Below, one piece after another: positions 41,208-51,309 of a stretch of 64,000 nucleotides of DNA. The notes beneath the pieces are model-generated. The model saw only the letters and a program-made list of their open reading frames with translations, did not search any database and was not told the DNA's origin. Numbering within the stretch: the stretch's first letter is position 1; each line of letters starts with the position of its first letter. The position numbers and the translations under genes are program-made. Origin of the DNA: Candidatus Scalindua sediminis (GTDB taxonomy: Bacteria; Planctomycetota; Brocadiia; Brocadiales; Scalinduaceae); NCBI GenBank assembly GCA_008636105.1, contig VSDH01000004.1:16122-80121 (forward strand), written 5' to 3'.

Positions 41208-42734
41208 TTATCTTATTTTTCTATCGGGAGGATAAAATAATGCTACATCAGGTGAAGTATATGAATGCAAATCGTGAACTGTTCCTTCTCTTTGAGCAGA
41301 AGGTGATCTAGCCTCAAAAGATAGAGTGCCATTGTAAAGCCCCTCGTGCAATTCATTTATTGTTCTATAACCAAGACTTTGCATCGCATGTATGAGGCTT
41401 TTTATAATATAATCACCAAAATGAGCTACTGATCCTTTATCTACCACCGTACCCGATACGCCTTGAGCAATCTTGATTTTTTCCTCCTCTGAATAATATC
41501 TCTTGCCGCCACCTTTTTCCATAGCCTCCAAGGATGCCATTCCTCTATATTTTTTCAGGCGAACACCACCCTCGTAAAAATAATCACCGGGTGCTTCGCT
41601 TGTGCCTGCAAGCATTGCGCCAAGCATTACCGTACTCGTCCCTAACGCCAATGCCTTAACTATGTGCCCTATGTTAGCTATACCACCATCTGCAATAACC
41701 GGTATTTTTGCGTATTCTCTGGCAAATTTTGCACAATGATAAACTGCAGAGCCTTGAGCTCTACCAACTGCTGTGGCATCTTGTGTAATACAGATGGAAC
41801 CTGAGCCCATTCCTATACGTAGAGCGTCTACTCCTGCATCAATGAGCGATTTGCATTGTTTAGCAGTTACAATGTTTCCACCTATGACTTCAATGTGGGG
41901 GTAATTCTTCTTTATATGTTTTATCAGGTTGTGTTGATAAATTGAGTCACCCTGTGATGAGTCAATCACTATTATGTCAACTCCTGCATCTACCAATTCT
42001 TTGAGTCGTTCCTTGTCTTCCTCTCTCGTTGAAATTGCTGCCCCAACCAATAACTGTTTTTCCTTACCTTTTGAAGCACAAGGGAAATCTTCATTTTTTA
42101 ATAAATCCATCCTGCTCATTAATGATACCAGGCAGCCCTCTTTATCTACTAAAGGCAGCTTCCCTTTCTTTGACTCCTTGAGTATTTTATTTCCTTCCGC
42201 AAGGGTAATGCCAGCAGGCGCTGTAACCAATTGGGTAACCATAACATCTTTGAGTTTCCTTGTTCTGTTTACTTCAAAATCTATATCTCTCCTTGTAACT
42301 ATACCTACTAGTTTGGACTTTAATGTCCCATCTTCCGTTATTGGTATACCGGAAAATCCATATATTTCCTTGATTTTATCAACATCCGAAATAGTATTTT
42401 CAGGACTGAGTGTTACAGGATCAACTATGAATCCATTTTCAAATCTTTTTACCGATTTGACTTCCTTGACTTGCTCTTCAATGGAATTGTTATAATGTAT
42501 AATTCCTATACCACCCAGCAGAGCCATATAGATTGCCATCTTTGACTCTGTTACAGTGTCCATTGGTGAGCTGACAAGGGGTCTTTTTATTTTAAGGTTT
42601 TTTGTAAGATTTGTTTCCAAATCTACATCATTTGCAGAGAAACCTATGTGCCCGGGCAAAATGATAAAATCACTATACGTCAGTCCGCCACCATCTGCAA
42701 AAAACCCTTCAGCATTAAAACCGTTTTCTGGCAT
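41208..42734 (-). CDS. guaB: IMP dehydrogenase, eukaryote-like subtype
   Basis: 508 aa with the (beta/alpha)8 barrel interrupted by two CBS domains. The catalytic Cys loop is [11 protein letters not shown]; the flap reads [29 protein letters not shown]. It oxidises IMP to XMP, the committed step to GMP. Several stretches match the eukaryotic IMPDH type more than the usual bacterial one as I remember them: [23 protein letters not shown], the Cys loop SICITQ (bacterial: SICTTR), [13 protein letters not shown] and the C-terminal HDLHSY (human HGLHSY). The barrel and CBS domains are complete. Confidence 0.95.
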   Translation of the reverse strand: MPENGFNAEGFFADGGGLTYSDFIILPGHIGFSANDVDLETNLTKNLKIKRPLVSSPMDTVTESKMAIYMALLGGIGIIHYNNSIEEQVKEVKSVKRFENGFIVDPVTLSPENTISDVDKIKEIYGFSGIPITEDGTLKSKLVGIVTRRDIDFEVNRTRKLKDVMVTQLVTAPAGITLAEGNKILKESKKGKLPLVDKEGCLVSLMSRMDLLKNEDFPCASKGKEKQLLVGAAISTREEDKERLKELVDAGVDIIVIDSSQGDSIYQHNLIKHIKKNYPHIEVIGGNIVTAKQCKSLIDAGVDALRIGMGSGSICITQDATAVGRAQGSAVYHCAKFAREYAKIPVIADGGIANIGHIVKALALGTSTVMLGAMLAGTSEAPGDYFYEGGVRLKKYRGMASLEAMEKGGGKRYYSEEEKIKIAQGVSGTVVDKGSVAHFGDYIIKSLIHAMQSLGYRTINELHEGLYNGTLSFEARSPSAQREGTVHDLHSYTSPDVALFYPPDRKIR

Positions 42735-42745
42735 TTCTTAACCTC

Positions 42746-44971
42746 TTACAACAACATATACGGATCAACATCTATTATAATCTGAACTTTTTTTGACTTC
42801 TTTCCTTCATTTTCAATATTCTTTAAGGCCATCTGCAATTTTTCAAAATTATTTGCCTTCACTATTATGTGCCACCTGTATTTATCTTTAATCCTGGCAA
42901 TTGGCGTTGGTGCAGGACCTAAGATCTCAACTTCATCTTTGCACAATTTTATTGCTTCTCTCAACTTGCTTGCTATATCTATTGATTTTTCTTTAACGTC
43001 TTCGCTTTTCTTTCCACGCAATACAATCCTTGCCAGTCGTCCGTACGGAGGATAATAAAGTTGCTTTCTATATTCAAGTTCTTTTTTGGCAAATCCGTCA
43101 TAATCATGTGAAGCAGCGTACGTGATGCTGTAATGATCCGGGTTATGAGTTTGGATTATGACCTGCCCTCCTTTGGAGCCCCTTCCTGTTCTTCCTGCTA
43201 CCTGAGAAAGCAGCTGAAAGGTTCTCTCACTTGCTCGAAAATCGGGCAGGTTAATAATAGTGTCAGCAGAAATCACCCCAACCAGTGTAACATTTGGAAA
43301 GTCAAGACCTTTTGCTATCATCTGCGTACCTAAAAGTATGTCTATATCACCACGTCTAAAGGCACTTAATACCTTTTCGTGAGAATCTCGTCCTTTCATC
43401 GTATCACTGTCCATCCTGAAAAGTTCGTATTCAGGGAATTTAACTCTTATCTCTTCCTCTATTCTCTCAGTTCCGGAACCAAAGAATTTTATACCCGGGG
43501 AACGGCATTCAGGACATTCTTTAGGAACAGACGTTTCTGAATAACAATAATGACATATTACAGCGTCTTTCTTTTTATGGTAAGTTAAAGATATATCACA
43601 TTTTTTACACTTTGATACAAATCCACATCTTCTACAATTTATAAAAGACGAAAATCCACGTCTGTTTAAGAATAAAAGTACCTGTTCTTTTTTAGAAAGG
43701 CTCTGTTTCATACAAAATTCCAGATATTCGGATATATTTGATTGCCTCTTTCTCCTGCGAATTTCATATCTCATATCGACTAACTTTACTGGAGGAAGTG
43801 GCTTATCTCCAACCCGACTTGTCAATGTAACATAATCATACTTACCAATTTTAGCATTGTAATAACTTTCGAGAGAAGGAGTGGCAGAACCAAGGACGAC
43901 CAGGGCATTTTCATACTTTGCCCTGACCAGACTTACGTCACGAGCATTGTAGCGCGGAGAACTATCCTGTTTGAATGTGTTTTCATGTTCTTCATCAATT
44001 ACTATTAATCCCAGATTATCTAAAGGAGCAAATACTGCTGAACGTGCCCCAATAACAACATCTGCGTTGCCATTACGAATTTCCCACCATTGGTTATTTC
44101 GCTGTCTCCCACTCAAACTACTATGTAAGATAGCAACCCTATCGAAACGGGATTTAAACCTTTCAATGGTTTGCGGTGTAAGAGATATCTCAGGTACCAA
44201 TACTATAGTTTTTAAACCCAGGGCAATCGCCTCAGATATTGCCTGAAGATAAACCTCCGTTTTGCCACTTCCTGTGACTCCTTTAAGCAAAACAGTGTTA
44301 TGTTTTCTTTCCCTTAGCCGTTTCTTAATAAGATTTATAGCCTTTTCCTGCTCTTTGGTTGGTTGTAAATGGCATGTTCTTTCATAGTGTTTGCTGGTAA
44401 AGACGGAGTCGTCTACCTGTCTTTTATTAAGACTAATTAACCCTCGGTCCCGAAGGCTGTAAATACTGGCCGCTTTGCATTTGCTTGTAATTGCTAATTC
44501 CTGGACTGCCATTTCGTCTATCCCTGAAAGCACTTCCAGGGCTTTTGCCTGTTTTGGTGCTTTTCTTCTGATTGTAGATATTGTATCTTTTATAAAAGCC
44601 TCATCTTTAGATAACTTTGCAACATTAATTGTCTTGGCATTAAGACCTTTTCTTACAACAAAAGGGAGAAAAGTTTCTAACGCTTCGCCCCAACCACAAA
44701 AATAGAAATCAGCCAGCCATTCTGCGATTTCTAACATTTTGAGGCTTAAAATAGGTTTTTTATCGATCACCTGTATTATATCCTTTGTTGTTTCAACATC
44801 TGATACGTCGGTTAATCCAACACAATACCCTATAATTGTTCTGCTCCTGAAAGGTACCTTAACCCTTTTACCAATTCCTATTTGACTTTCAAATGAAGGC
44901 GGTATTCTGTAGTGAAATTTTTTATTTAGAGGTATATCTAAAACAACTTCGGCGAATCGTTTATAAGTCAT
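42746..44971 (-). CDS. priA: Primosomal protein N' (PriA helicase)
   Basis: 741 aa. Walker A GVTGSGKTEVY, DEEH motif II, then a zinc module CRRCGFVSKCKKC...CHYC...CPEC, and the C-terminal GTQMIAKGLDFPNVTLV. It reloads replisomes at stalled forks. It is slightly shorter at the N-terminus than E. coli PriA but begins with the family 3'BD (YKRFAEVVLDIPLNKKFHY). Start MTYKRF; 11 nt upstream of guaB on the same strand. Confidence 0.96.
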   Translation of the reverse strand: MTYKRFAEVVLDIPLNKKFHYRIPPSFESQIGIGKRVKVPFRSRTIIGYCVGLTDVSDVETTKDIIQVIDKKPILSLKMLEIAEWLADFYFCGWGEALETFLPFVVRKGLNAKTINVAKLSKDEAFIKDTISTIRRKAPKQAKALEVLSGIDEMAVQELAITSKCKAASIYSLRDRGLISLNKRQVDDSVFTSKHYERTCHLQPTKEQEKAINLIKKRLRERKHNTVLLKGVTGSGKTEVYLQAISEAIALGLKTIVLVPEISLTPQTIERFKSRFDRVAILHSSLSGRQRNNQWWEIRNGNADVVIGARSAVFAPLDNLGLIVIDEEHENTFKQDSSPRYNARDVSLVRAKYENALVVLGSATPSLESYYNAKIGKYDYVTLTSRVGDKPLPPVKLVDMRYEIRRRKRQSNISEYLEFCMKQSLSKKEQVLLFLNRRGFSSFINCRRCGFVSKCKKCDISLTYHKKKDAVICHYCYSETSVPKECPECRSPGIKFFGSGTERIEEEIRVKFPEYELFRMDSDTMKGRDSHEKVLSAFRRGDIDILLGTQMIAKGLDFPNVTLVGVISADTIINLPDFRASERTFQLLSQVAGRTGRGSKGGQVIIQTHNPDHYSITYAASHDYDGFAKKELEYRKQLYYPPYGRLARIVLRGKKSEDVKEKSIDIASKLREAIKLCKDEVEILGPAPTPIARIKDKYRWHIIVKANNFEKLQMALKNIENEGKKSKKVQIIIDVDPYMLL

Positions 44972-45062
44972 TGTAGTTGAACCTCTTACTGTTAATTCAA
45001 GGTCGGGTTATTTACAAATCCTATCATAATTATATCAAAGTGTCAAGACGAGCATATTGGTC

Positions 45063-45092
45063 TTGATTTAAATTGATTTATCTCTATATAAT
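45063..45092 (+). promoter_or_regulatory. Possible promoter for the amidase gene
   Basis: TTGATT at 45063-45068, TATAAT at 45087-45092, spacer 18 nt. The -10 box ends only 11 nt before ATG 45104, so the mRNA would have a very short leader. Confidence 0.4.
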
Positions 45093-45103
45093 AACGCGCC
45101 AAG

Positions 45104-45775
45104 ATGATGGAAATAACTGAACGCCATATCATAATATTTTCAATTGTTACGTTTGTAATAGCAATAGGGCTCTTCATTTATCTGCCATTCATAGGAATTA
45201 GAGGACATTTCGCAAATACTAAAAAACAACCCCTGGGTACTAAAGAGCCATTCATAGCTACTACAGTAGATATTGAGAAATTATGCGAGGTAGATGTTAG
45301 TGAGAATAAATGGAAATACATTGTATTGCATCACAGTGCTACTGATGAGGGAAATGCATACAAATTTGATAGATATCACAGAAAAGAAAAGAAGTGGAAA
45401 AACGGTTTAGCCTATCATTTTGTTATTGGTAATGGTAAGGGTTCAAGAGAGGGTGAGATAGAGGTGGGTAATAGATGGAAGAGGCAGATTCATGGCGCTC
45501 ATACAGCCAATAAAGATATTAACCGTGTTTCCATTGGTATCTGCCTTGTTGGAAATTTTGAAAAGGATTATGAACCCGCGTATAACCAACTCGAGTCACT
45601 GGTAAGTTTGGTCAATTATCTTGCAAAACGGTATAACATATCCAAATCAAACATCATCATGCATAACCAGGTCGTTCAAAAAAATACAGCTTGTCCTGGA
45701 AAGAATTTTCCCTATGAGAAGCTTATGGAAAGAATAGCAAGTTTACAATCAGCACGAACGTATAGAGGATTATAG
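45104..45775 (+). CDS. Membrane-anchored N-acetylmuramoyl-L-alanine amidase (PGRP/Amidase_2)
   Basis: 223 aa. One N-terminal membrane helix (about 9-28), then an Amidase_2 domain: YIVLHHSATDEGN (first zinc His), YHFVIGNG, HGAHTANKDINRVSIGICLVGNF, MHNQVVQKNTACPGKNFP (last zinc ligands, T-x-CPG). It hydrolyses the bond between muramic acid and L-Ala in peptidoglycan, held at the outer face of the inner membrane. Divergent from priA across 132 nt. Confidence 0.92.
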   Translation: MMEITERHIIIFSIVTFVIAIGLFIYLPFIGIRGHFANTKKQPLGTKEPFIATTVDIEKLCEVDVSENKWKYIVLHHSATDEGNAYKFDRYHRKEKKWKNGLAYHFVIGNGKGSREGEIEVGNRWKRQIHGAHTANKDINRVSIGICLVGNFEKDYEPAYNQLESLVSLVNYLAKRYNISKSNIIMHNQVVQKNTACPGKNFPYEKLMERIASLQSARTYRGL

Positions 45776-45953
45776 AACTTTTAAACGCCTCAAGATTTCT
45801 GTTAACTTACGCGGCAAACCAGGTCGTTAAAGTTGGTTGGAATTAAAGGGTTTTTTGATACTGTTACGCATGGAATAATAGAATGGTGAAATGATGATTT
45901 CTAGAAACCATCATTTTAATTCGCCGTACTTCTACTACGTGGAACGGATTGTG

Positions 45954-47501
45954 CTAAGTTTTGTATTTAATTCGCTGTCCCTGCAAATAAAAATGCATGG
46001 CAATAAACAATACGGCAAAGGAGCAATACCCTATCGAAAAATCACTTGCCATCCCATATCCAAATTTACTAATCACACCATTAGGCGTAATTTCGTACGC
46101 ATGGATAATACCTATATATGAAAGTAGCGCCGCCCCGAGTGACCACATGCATGCTTTTAGGAATTTCTTTTCAATCAGAAAGACTGAGATTGAAGCGAGT
46201 ATCATGGATGTAAATATAAATCCTCTTTCAAGTGATATCATCCCATGAATAGCCAGATTATTAGCGAACGCCTCTTTCCCAAGTATGAATAAGGTGGTAC
46301 CGGCTGACCTGAGAGTGCTTTCAACCATTAACAGCCCCCATGCTGCAATCGCGGGGAATAGACCCATTGCAACTGCCATGGCATGATGTTTGGGGGTTTC
46401 TTGAAATGCCTGAGCAACGATTACGATCCCTATCCATAATAAAATTCCTATTCCTGCTTCCAGAGGTACTACTTTAAGAATGACAGTTATAAGTCCAGTG
46501 AGGCAGATAATTGTGATAAAAATACCATTTAATATTGAATATCCCCCCTTTGCGCCAATTGCCTTCCAACCGGGATGGCCTATATATATGGTCGTAGGAA
46601 AGCAGCTGCCAAATAGGGAGGCTACAACTGAGCCTATTCCGTTAGTTAATAGTGAAGAAAACGTGTTATATTTATCTCCTGCAGCTTCGGCACTCTCAAT
46701 ATTTTGCAGGGAACCTACAACATTGAATACACCCATTGGAATAATGATAGATATGTATTGAAGCATATATTTACTTTGAATGAAATCAATCATACTTCCA
46801 CCACTAAAGTGCGGTGGAGAAAAATGGAAAACCCCACCTTCGGTTACAGTACTTCCACCATCCATATAGCCAGTTATCCAGGCCAATCCTGTGCCAACTA
46901 CAACGGCAATTAAACCTCCTGGTAGCCCCAGTGGGAATCTTACTTTTGAAAAATACTGTACAAGTATAAACGCAAGTGGAAATAGAGCGATTATTGGTTT
47001 TTCAAATATCTTAAATGCAAAATCCATAGAGATAAATGTGATAGCAATTCCTGCAAGTGTAGAAAGTAAAGCGGCCCTTGGAGTAATACGCCTCAGGCTC
47101 TCTCCAATCAATGCTCCCAACATCTCTATCACCCCACTGATGAAGCAGGCAATCATCCCTACTTTCCATGCTATGTAGGGATCCTTTGTATCCTGATAAA
47201 CAGGTAGCATTATGAAAAAGATGAATGCAAAAAGACTAACCGTATTTATTCCATAGGGTAGTGCTGTTACGTCATTCCTTCCTGTTTTAATTGCAAGTCT
47301 TCTTGCCTGCCACGAATAAAAAATATTACCTAAAAGTATTGAAATAGCTGCTCCCGGAAGTATTACCCCGAAGATAAGTTCATCAGGCATACCACATAAT
47401 ACCTTACAGAAACTTACGATGAGCATTAACTGAATAAGATTATCAATGGCAAGGCCAAAAAAACCGTCTATATCTCTCTTAACAAATAATGGATAATTCA
47501 T
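45954..47501 (-). CDS. Xanthine/uracil-type (NCS2-like) permease
   Basis: 515 aa with about 12 hydrophobic segments. NDVTALPYGINTVSLFAFIFF and GHPGWKAIGAKGGYS are the conserved loops of a subgroup annotated as xanthine/uracil/vitamin C permeases. The transported compound is not known for this subgroup. It stands alone: convergent with the amidase gene, divergent from the ferritin-like pair. Confidence 0.8.
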   Translation of the reverse strand: MNYPLFVKRDIDGFFGLAIDNLIQLMLIVSFCKVLCGMPDELIFGVILPGAAISILLGNIFYSWQARRLAIKTGRNDVTALPYGINTVSLFAFIFFIMLPVYQDTKDPYIAWKVGMIACFISGVIEMLGALIGESLRRITPRAALLSTLAGIAITFISMDFAFKIFEKPIIALFPLAFILVQYFSKVRFPLGLPGGLIAVVVGTGLAWITGYMDGGSTVTEGGVFHFSPPHFSGGSMIDFIQSKYMLQYISIIIPMGVFNVVGSLQNIESAEAAGDKYNTFSSLLTNGIGSVVASLFGSCFPTTIYIGHPGWKAIGAKGGYSILNGIFITIICLTGLITVILKVVPLEAGIGILLWIGIVIVAQAFQETPKHHAMAVAMGLFPAIAAWGLLMVESTLRSAGTTLFILGKEAFANNLAIHGMISLERGFIFTSMILASISVFLIEKKFLKACMWSLGAALLSYIGIIHAYEITPNGVISKFGYGMASDFSIGYCSFAVLFIAMHFYLQGQRIKYKT

Positions 47502-47551
47502 TCCTTTTTAAACTTGCTTTCTTTTATAATGGCTTGTTATATTAATGTACT

Positions 47552-47794
47552 ATGATTAAGAAGAAAGATCTTATCGAAACACTATATAATGCCCTGGACA
47601 GCGAAGAAGAAGCAAACAATCAATTCTATGATTATACTATTAATTCGCTTAAATATTACGAGTGGTTAAGTGAAGAAAAAAAAGAAAAGGTAAAGGACAT
47701 AATAACTAAATTAAGGGATGATACTCAAAGACACAAAAAAGTTTTAGAAAATTTAATACAGGATATAAAAGAGGGTAATAAAAATGTATTCTAA
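47552..47794 (+). CDS. Mini ferritin-like/rubrerythrin-like helical protein 1
   Basis: 80 aa, two predicted helices, SEEEANNQFYDYTI and LRDDTQRHKKVLENL, giving one E...DxxRH half-site. Too short for a full four-helix diiron protein. It overlaps the next ORF by 11 nt, so they are translated together. Confidence 0.65.
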   Translation: MIKKKDLIETLYNALDSEEEANNQFYDYTINSLKYYEWLSEEKKEKVKDIITKLRDDTQRHKKVLENLIQDIKEGNKNVF

Positions 47795-47978
47795 GGAAGC
47801 TCTTTCTGATATATTTCAGAGAATTCTACAATTTGAAGAAGAAGCCAAAGGATTATATGACGATTGTATAAAAAAACTTGATGATAAAAATACTATCAAT
47901 ATCTTGCAATCAGTTAGTAACGAAGAAAAAGGTCATATAGAACTGGCAAGAAAGCTTGTGGAGTTAATTAAGGAATAA
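47784..47978 (+). CDS. Mini ferritin-like/rubrerythrin-like helical protein 2
   Basis: 64 aa, two helices with LQFEEEAKGLYDDCI and SNEEKGHIELARKL, a rubrerythrin-type ExxH half-site. Similar in layout to protein 1. Two such hairpins together, as a dimer or heterodimer, would supply the four helices and two ExxH/E sites of a ferritin-like diiron fold. Confidence 0.65.
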   Translation: MYSKEALSDIFQRILQFEEEAKGLYDDCIKKLDDKNTINILQSVSNEEKGHIELARKLVELIKE

Positions 47979-48032
47979 TAAATTTGTAATAGTCTATCGA
48001 AAAAACAAAAGGTTTTGGGTAAAGGTTAAGAA

Positions 48033-48061
48033 GTTCGCCCTGGCGAATCACGCCAGGGCGA
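48033..48061. repeat. 11-bp GC-rich hairpin
   Basis: TTCGCCCTGGC (48033-48043) pairs with GCCAGGGCGAA (48051-48061), 7-nt loop. Possible dispersed repeat; it also lies 54 nt after the second ferritin-like gene and might act as a terminator. Confidence 0.7.
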
Positions 48062-48112
48062 ACGAGGACGCTGCCAAAGGCATGACAAGTATGGTAGTTG
48101 GGTTAAGGTAAT

Positions 48113-48182
48113 GAATATCGAACAAAGAATTTCGAATGTACTCAATCATTATTCATAATTTATCATTCATTATTCGATATTC
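48113..48182. repeat. Inverted-repeat element GAATATCGAA...TTCGATATTC
   Basis: A perfect 10-bp inverted repeat with an AT-rich middle (CATTATTCATAATTTATCAT). Typical of dispersed repeats in intergenic DNA of many environmental genomes. Confidence 0.7.
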
Positions 48183-48198
48183 GGTAAAGAAAAGCCAA

Positions 48199-48573
48199 CT
48201 ACTTGGACTTTTCAATGTACCTCATTCGCAAATCATAGAGCAGGGTGTCTAAATATTTCGTTTCATCATCCGCGAGATTTCCTTTAGTTTTATCTTTAAT
48301 TATTTGCAGTGTATCAAGTGTGAATTTTGCCTGATTAAGGTCTAGTGCTTTTTTCTTATTAAATGGGCTTGCCATTTCTCCTAAGTTAATTAATGTCTGT
48401 GTGGCAAGACTTGATATAAACAGGTTGAAACTTGCCTCGGGGATTTGTTGTTTAGTTTTTTGCGTCGGCTGTTTTACAGTATCCTTTTCTTTTTCTTCCT
48501 GGATATGTTTTTTCCAGTCTTCATCAACAGTTATTTCTGGACTGTTCTTTTTTTTCTTTTCCTCTTCGCCCAT
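48199..48573 (-). CDS. DUF1844-domain protein
   Basis: 124 aa. Charged, disordered N-terminus (EEEKKKKNSPE) then the DUF1844 helical domain: FNLFISSLATQTLINLGEM, DLNQAKFTLDTLQII, DETKYLDTLLYDLRMRYIE. The family is widespread in bacteria and its function unknown. 41 nt downstream of pyrG on the same strand. Confidence 0.85.
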   Translation of the reverse strand: MGEEEKKKKNSPEITVDEDWKKHIQEEKEKDTVKQPTQKTKQQIPEASFNLFISSLATQTLINLGEMASPFNKKKALDLNQAKFTLDTLQIIKDKTKGNLADDETKYLDTLLYDLRMRYIEKSK

Positions 48574-48614
48574 TTTATACCTCCATTAAGATTTATTAGA
48601 AATTCTACAACGTA

Positions 48615-50222
48615 TCATTTACAAACATTCAACGTAGCTCTAATAAATTCTTTAAAAAGTGGATGAGGATTGGTTGGTTTAGATTTAAATTCAGGGTGGA
48701 ATTGCACTGCTACAAACCACGGATGGTCTTTCAGTTCGATTATCTCAACTAATTCATTATCCAATGTAAAACCACCGAAGACAATTCCTTTAGATGCAAA
48801 AATATCTTTATATTTATTGTTAAATTCATATCTATGCCTGTGTCGTTCAGAAATCAACTCCTGACCGTAGCATTTATAAGAGATCGTGTTTGTCTTAAGT
48901 CTGCACGGTTGCGCACCCAACCTCATAGTACCGCCTTTATTCACAATATTTTTTTGCTCTTCTAATAAACATATAACCGGGTGCGGTGTATTAGCATTAA
49001 ACTCTGTACTATTTGCATCCTTCAAATTACATACGTTTCGCGCAAATTCTATAGTGGCACAGTGCATTCCCAGGCATAATCCAAGATATGGGATTTTATT
49101 TTCTCTTGCATATCTTACTGCCTCTATCTTTCCTTCAACACCTCTTTCCCCAAATCCGCCGGGTATTAAGATTCCCTTGCATCCTTTGAGGTGCTTCTCC
49201 GCACCGTCTTTCTCTATGTCTCCTGATTCTATTCTTCTCTCTTTTACTTCTGCAGAATTACCAATACCTCCATGTGTTAGAGCCTCATAAATCGATTCGT
49301 AAGCGGATTGAAGTCCAATATATTTTCCGACAATGGCAATTTCAGTGACCTTCTGCGGATTCTTTAGCGTGTCCAGCATTTTGGTCCATTTGGCGAGAGT
49401 ATTTCCATTTGTCTTTAGATGAAGTTTCTTTAATATTATTTTATCAAGTCCCTGTTCAACAAGTAGCAGAGGTATCTCATAAAGGTAAGGTTTTACATCC
49501 TTTTCTTCTATTATTGATTCTATGTCTACATTACAGAAGAGAGATAATTTCTCTTTTATGTCGGTTGAAAGTGATTTCTCAGTTCTGCATATCAATATGT
49601 CAGGCTCTATCCCGGCCTGACGTAACATACCAACACTGTGCTGTGTAGGCTTTGTTTTTATCTCATCTGCGGCCCGAAGATATGGTATAAGTGTTAAGTG
49701 TATGTACAGGACATTTTCTCTTCCTACTTCCCGACCAAATTGCCTGATAGCTTCTAGAAACGGTTGACTTTCAATGTCTCCAACTATTCCTCCAATTTCA
49801 GAAATTACTACATCTGTATCCGGATTTACTAATTTCTTTATACAGTCTTTTATCTCATTTGTTATATGAGGTATTACCTGTATCGTCTTACCTAAATATT
49901 TTCCCTGGCGCTCCTTTGTTATTACTGAGTAGTAAATTGAGCCTGTGGTAAAGTTACAATCTTTGTTCATAACTGCGTTTGTAAACCTTTCGTAATGGCC
50001 CAGGTCAAGATCTGCCTCCGCACCATCTTCAGTAACATAAATTTCACCATGCTCAAATGGGCTCATTGTACCAGGATCAACATTAACATAAGGGTCAAAT
50101 TTCTGCAGGCCTATACGAAGGCCGTGGCTTTCCAGAAGCATGCCAATTGATGACGCATTTAAACCCTTACCGAGTGAGGAAACAACACCACCTGTGACGA
50201 ATATGTGCTTTGTCATACCCAA
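48615..50222 (-). CDS. pyrG: CTP synthase
   Basis: 535 aa. N-terminal synthetase with [16 protein letters not shown] and [13 protein letters not shown]-terminal glutamine amidotransferase with the Cys in GLCLGMHCA and FHPEFKSKP. It aminates UTP to CTP. The start may be the first ATG (MGM) or the one two codons on (MTKHIF). It is in a row with kdsB (11 nt upstream). Confidence 0.97.
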   Translation of the reverse strand: MGMTKHIFVTGGVVSSLGKGLNASSIGMLLESHGLRIGLQKFDPYVNVDPGTMSPFEHGEIYVTEDGAEADLDLGHYERFTNAVMNKDCNFTTGSIYYSVITKERQGKYLGKTIQVIPHITNEIKDCIKKLVNPDTDVVISEIGGIVGDIESQPFLEAIRQFGREVGRENVLYIHLTLIPYLRAADEIKTKPTQHSVGMLRQAGIEPDILICRTEKSLSTDIKEKLSLFCNVDIESIIEEKDVKPYLYEIPLLLVEQGLDKIILKKLHLKTNGNTLAKWTKMLDTLKNPQKVTEIAIVGKYIGLQSAYESIYEALTHGGIGNSAEVKERRIESGDIEKDGAEKHLKGCKGILIPGGFGERGVEGKIEAVRYARENKIPYLGLCLGMHCATIEFARNVCNLKDANSTEFNANTPHPVICLLEEQKNIVNKGGTMRLGAQPCRLKTNTISYKCYGQELISERHRHRYEFNNKYKDIFASKGIVFGGFTLDNELVEIIELKDHPWFVAVQFHPEFKSKPTNPHPLFKEFIRATLNVCK

Positions 50223-50233
50223 AAAAATCTCCT

Positions 50234-51007
50234 TTAATTTTTAATGCGATATTTGGCCAGGAATCTTTCAAAATCATCAGGCGTATCTACACCTTCACAT
50301 ACATAGGGTGTAATTACAACCTTGATTTTGTATCCATTTGAAAGAATCCTGAGTTGTTCTAGTTTTTCTGCCTCTTCTATCGTTGGTACGGGGAGACTAG
50401 AAAATGCTAGTAAAAAGTCCTTGCGGTATATATATATACCGAGGTGTCTTAAAAGTGGAAATGATGTAGGTTTAGAGTTGTTATTTTTGTCTCTGATGTA
50501 AGGGATAGAAGCCCTGGAAAAATACATAGCATAACCATCTTTGTCTAGAATAACCTTTACAACGTTTGGATCGATGAATTCGTCCATAGACTTTATTTCA
50601 TTTGCTAATGTACAAACGGGCGCTTCTTTTTCAGCATGCATTACTTTGGCCAGATCATCTATCATATCTCCTCTGACATCTGGCTCATCTCCCTGAATAT
50701 TTACTATAAAGTCGGCATCCAAATTGGATGCTACCTCGGCCACTCTGTCAGTTCCTGATTTGTGATTCATAGACGTCATTTTAACACATCCACCAAATCG
50801 ATTTACCACATCTGAAATACGCTTATCATCGGTAGCGATAAAGACTTCCTGAATGCTTTTTGCCTCTTTTACCTTTTCGTATACATGTTCGACAAGAAAT
50901 TTTCCAGTGTATTTTTTTGCCTCGTTTTTAATAAGTTTGCCAGGAAGTCTGGTTGATGCATATCTAGCAGGTATGATAGCTACGGTCTTTAAATTGTTAG
51001 ATCCCAT
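50234..51007 (-). CDS. kdsB: 3-deoxy-manno-octulosonate cytidylyltransferase (CMP-KDO synthetase)
   Basis: 257 aa from ATG 51007, chosen because GGGAG lies just upstream and the family begins shortly before [16 protein letters not shown]; the frame is open another 102 nt. QGDEP is the Mg/CTP motif. It activates KDO for lipid A-core assembly, so LPS with KDO is expected. The usual pairing kdsB-pyrG is seen. Confidence 0.95.
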   Translation of the reverse strand: MGSNNLKTVAIIPARYASTRLPGKLIKNEAKKYTGKFLVEHVYEKVKEAKSIQEVFIATDDKRISDVVNRFGGCVKMTSMNHKSGTDRVAEVASNLDADFIVNIQGDEPDVRGDMIDDLAKVMHAEKEAPVCTLANEIKSMDEFIDPNVVKVILDKDGYAMYFSRASIPYIRDKNNNSKPTSFPLLRHLGIYIYRKDFLLAFSSLPVPTIEEAEKLEQLRILSNGYKIKVVITPYVCEGVDTPDDFERFLAKYRIKN

Positions 51008-51264
51008 ATTACTCCCAAATTTGATTTGAGAAAACGTATCATACCGCAGCCAGAAATTTTTTGGCCTGTTACAGTGCTGAATCAGTGCTAGCGCTTGAAA
51101 AGCCAACACACATGAAGTTAGATGGCTTGCTGTCTAAAATCGACATTATTTCCGATGATATAAATAATGTCAACATAAACTTTGAGCCTTGATATTAGTC
51201 ATAAATAACTCTTTTCAGCCCATCCCCACCAGCCGCCTGAGTCGCCCCTGTGAGTAACTTCTAG

Positions 51265-51281
51265 GCCCGACTCAGTCGGGC
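51265..51281. repeat. Short hairpin GCCCGAC-TCA-GTCGGGC
   Basis: 7-bp perfect stem with a 3-nt loop, 28 nt downstream of the lon stop codon on lon's own (minus) strand; likely a repeat unit or a terminator remnant. Confidence 0.55.
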
Positions 51282-51309
51282 TACTTTCTACTGAAATACG
51301 GGTTGCTAA

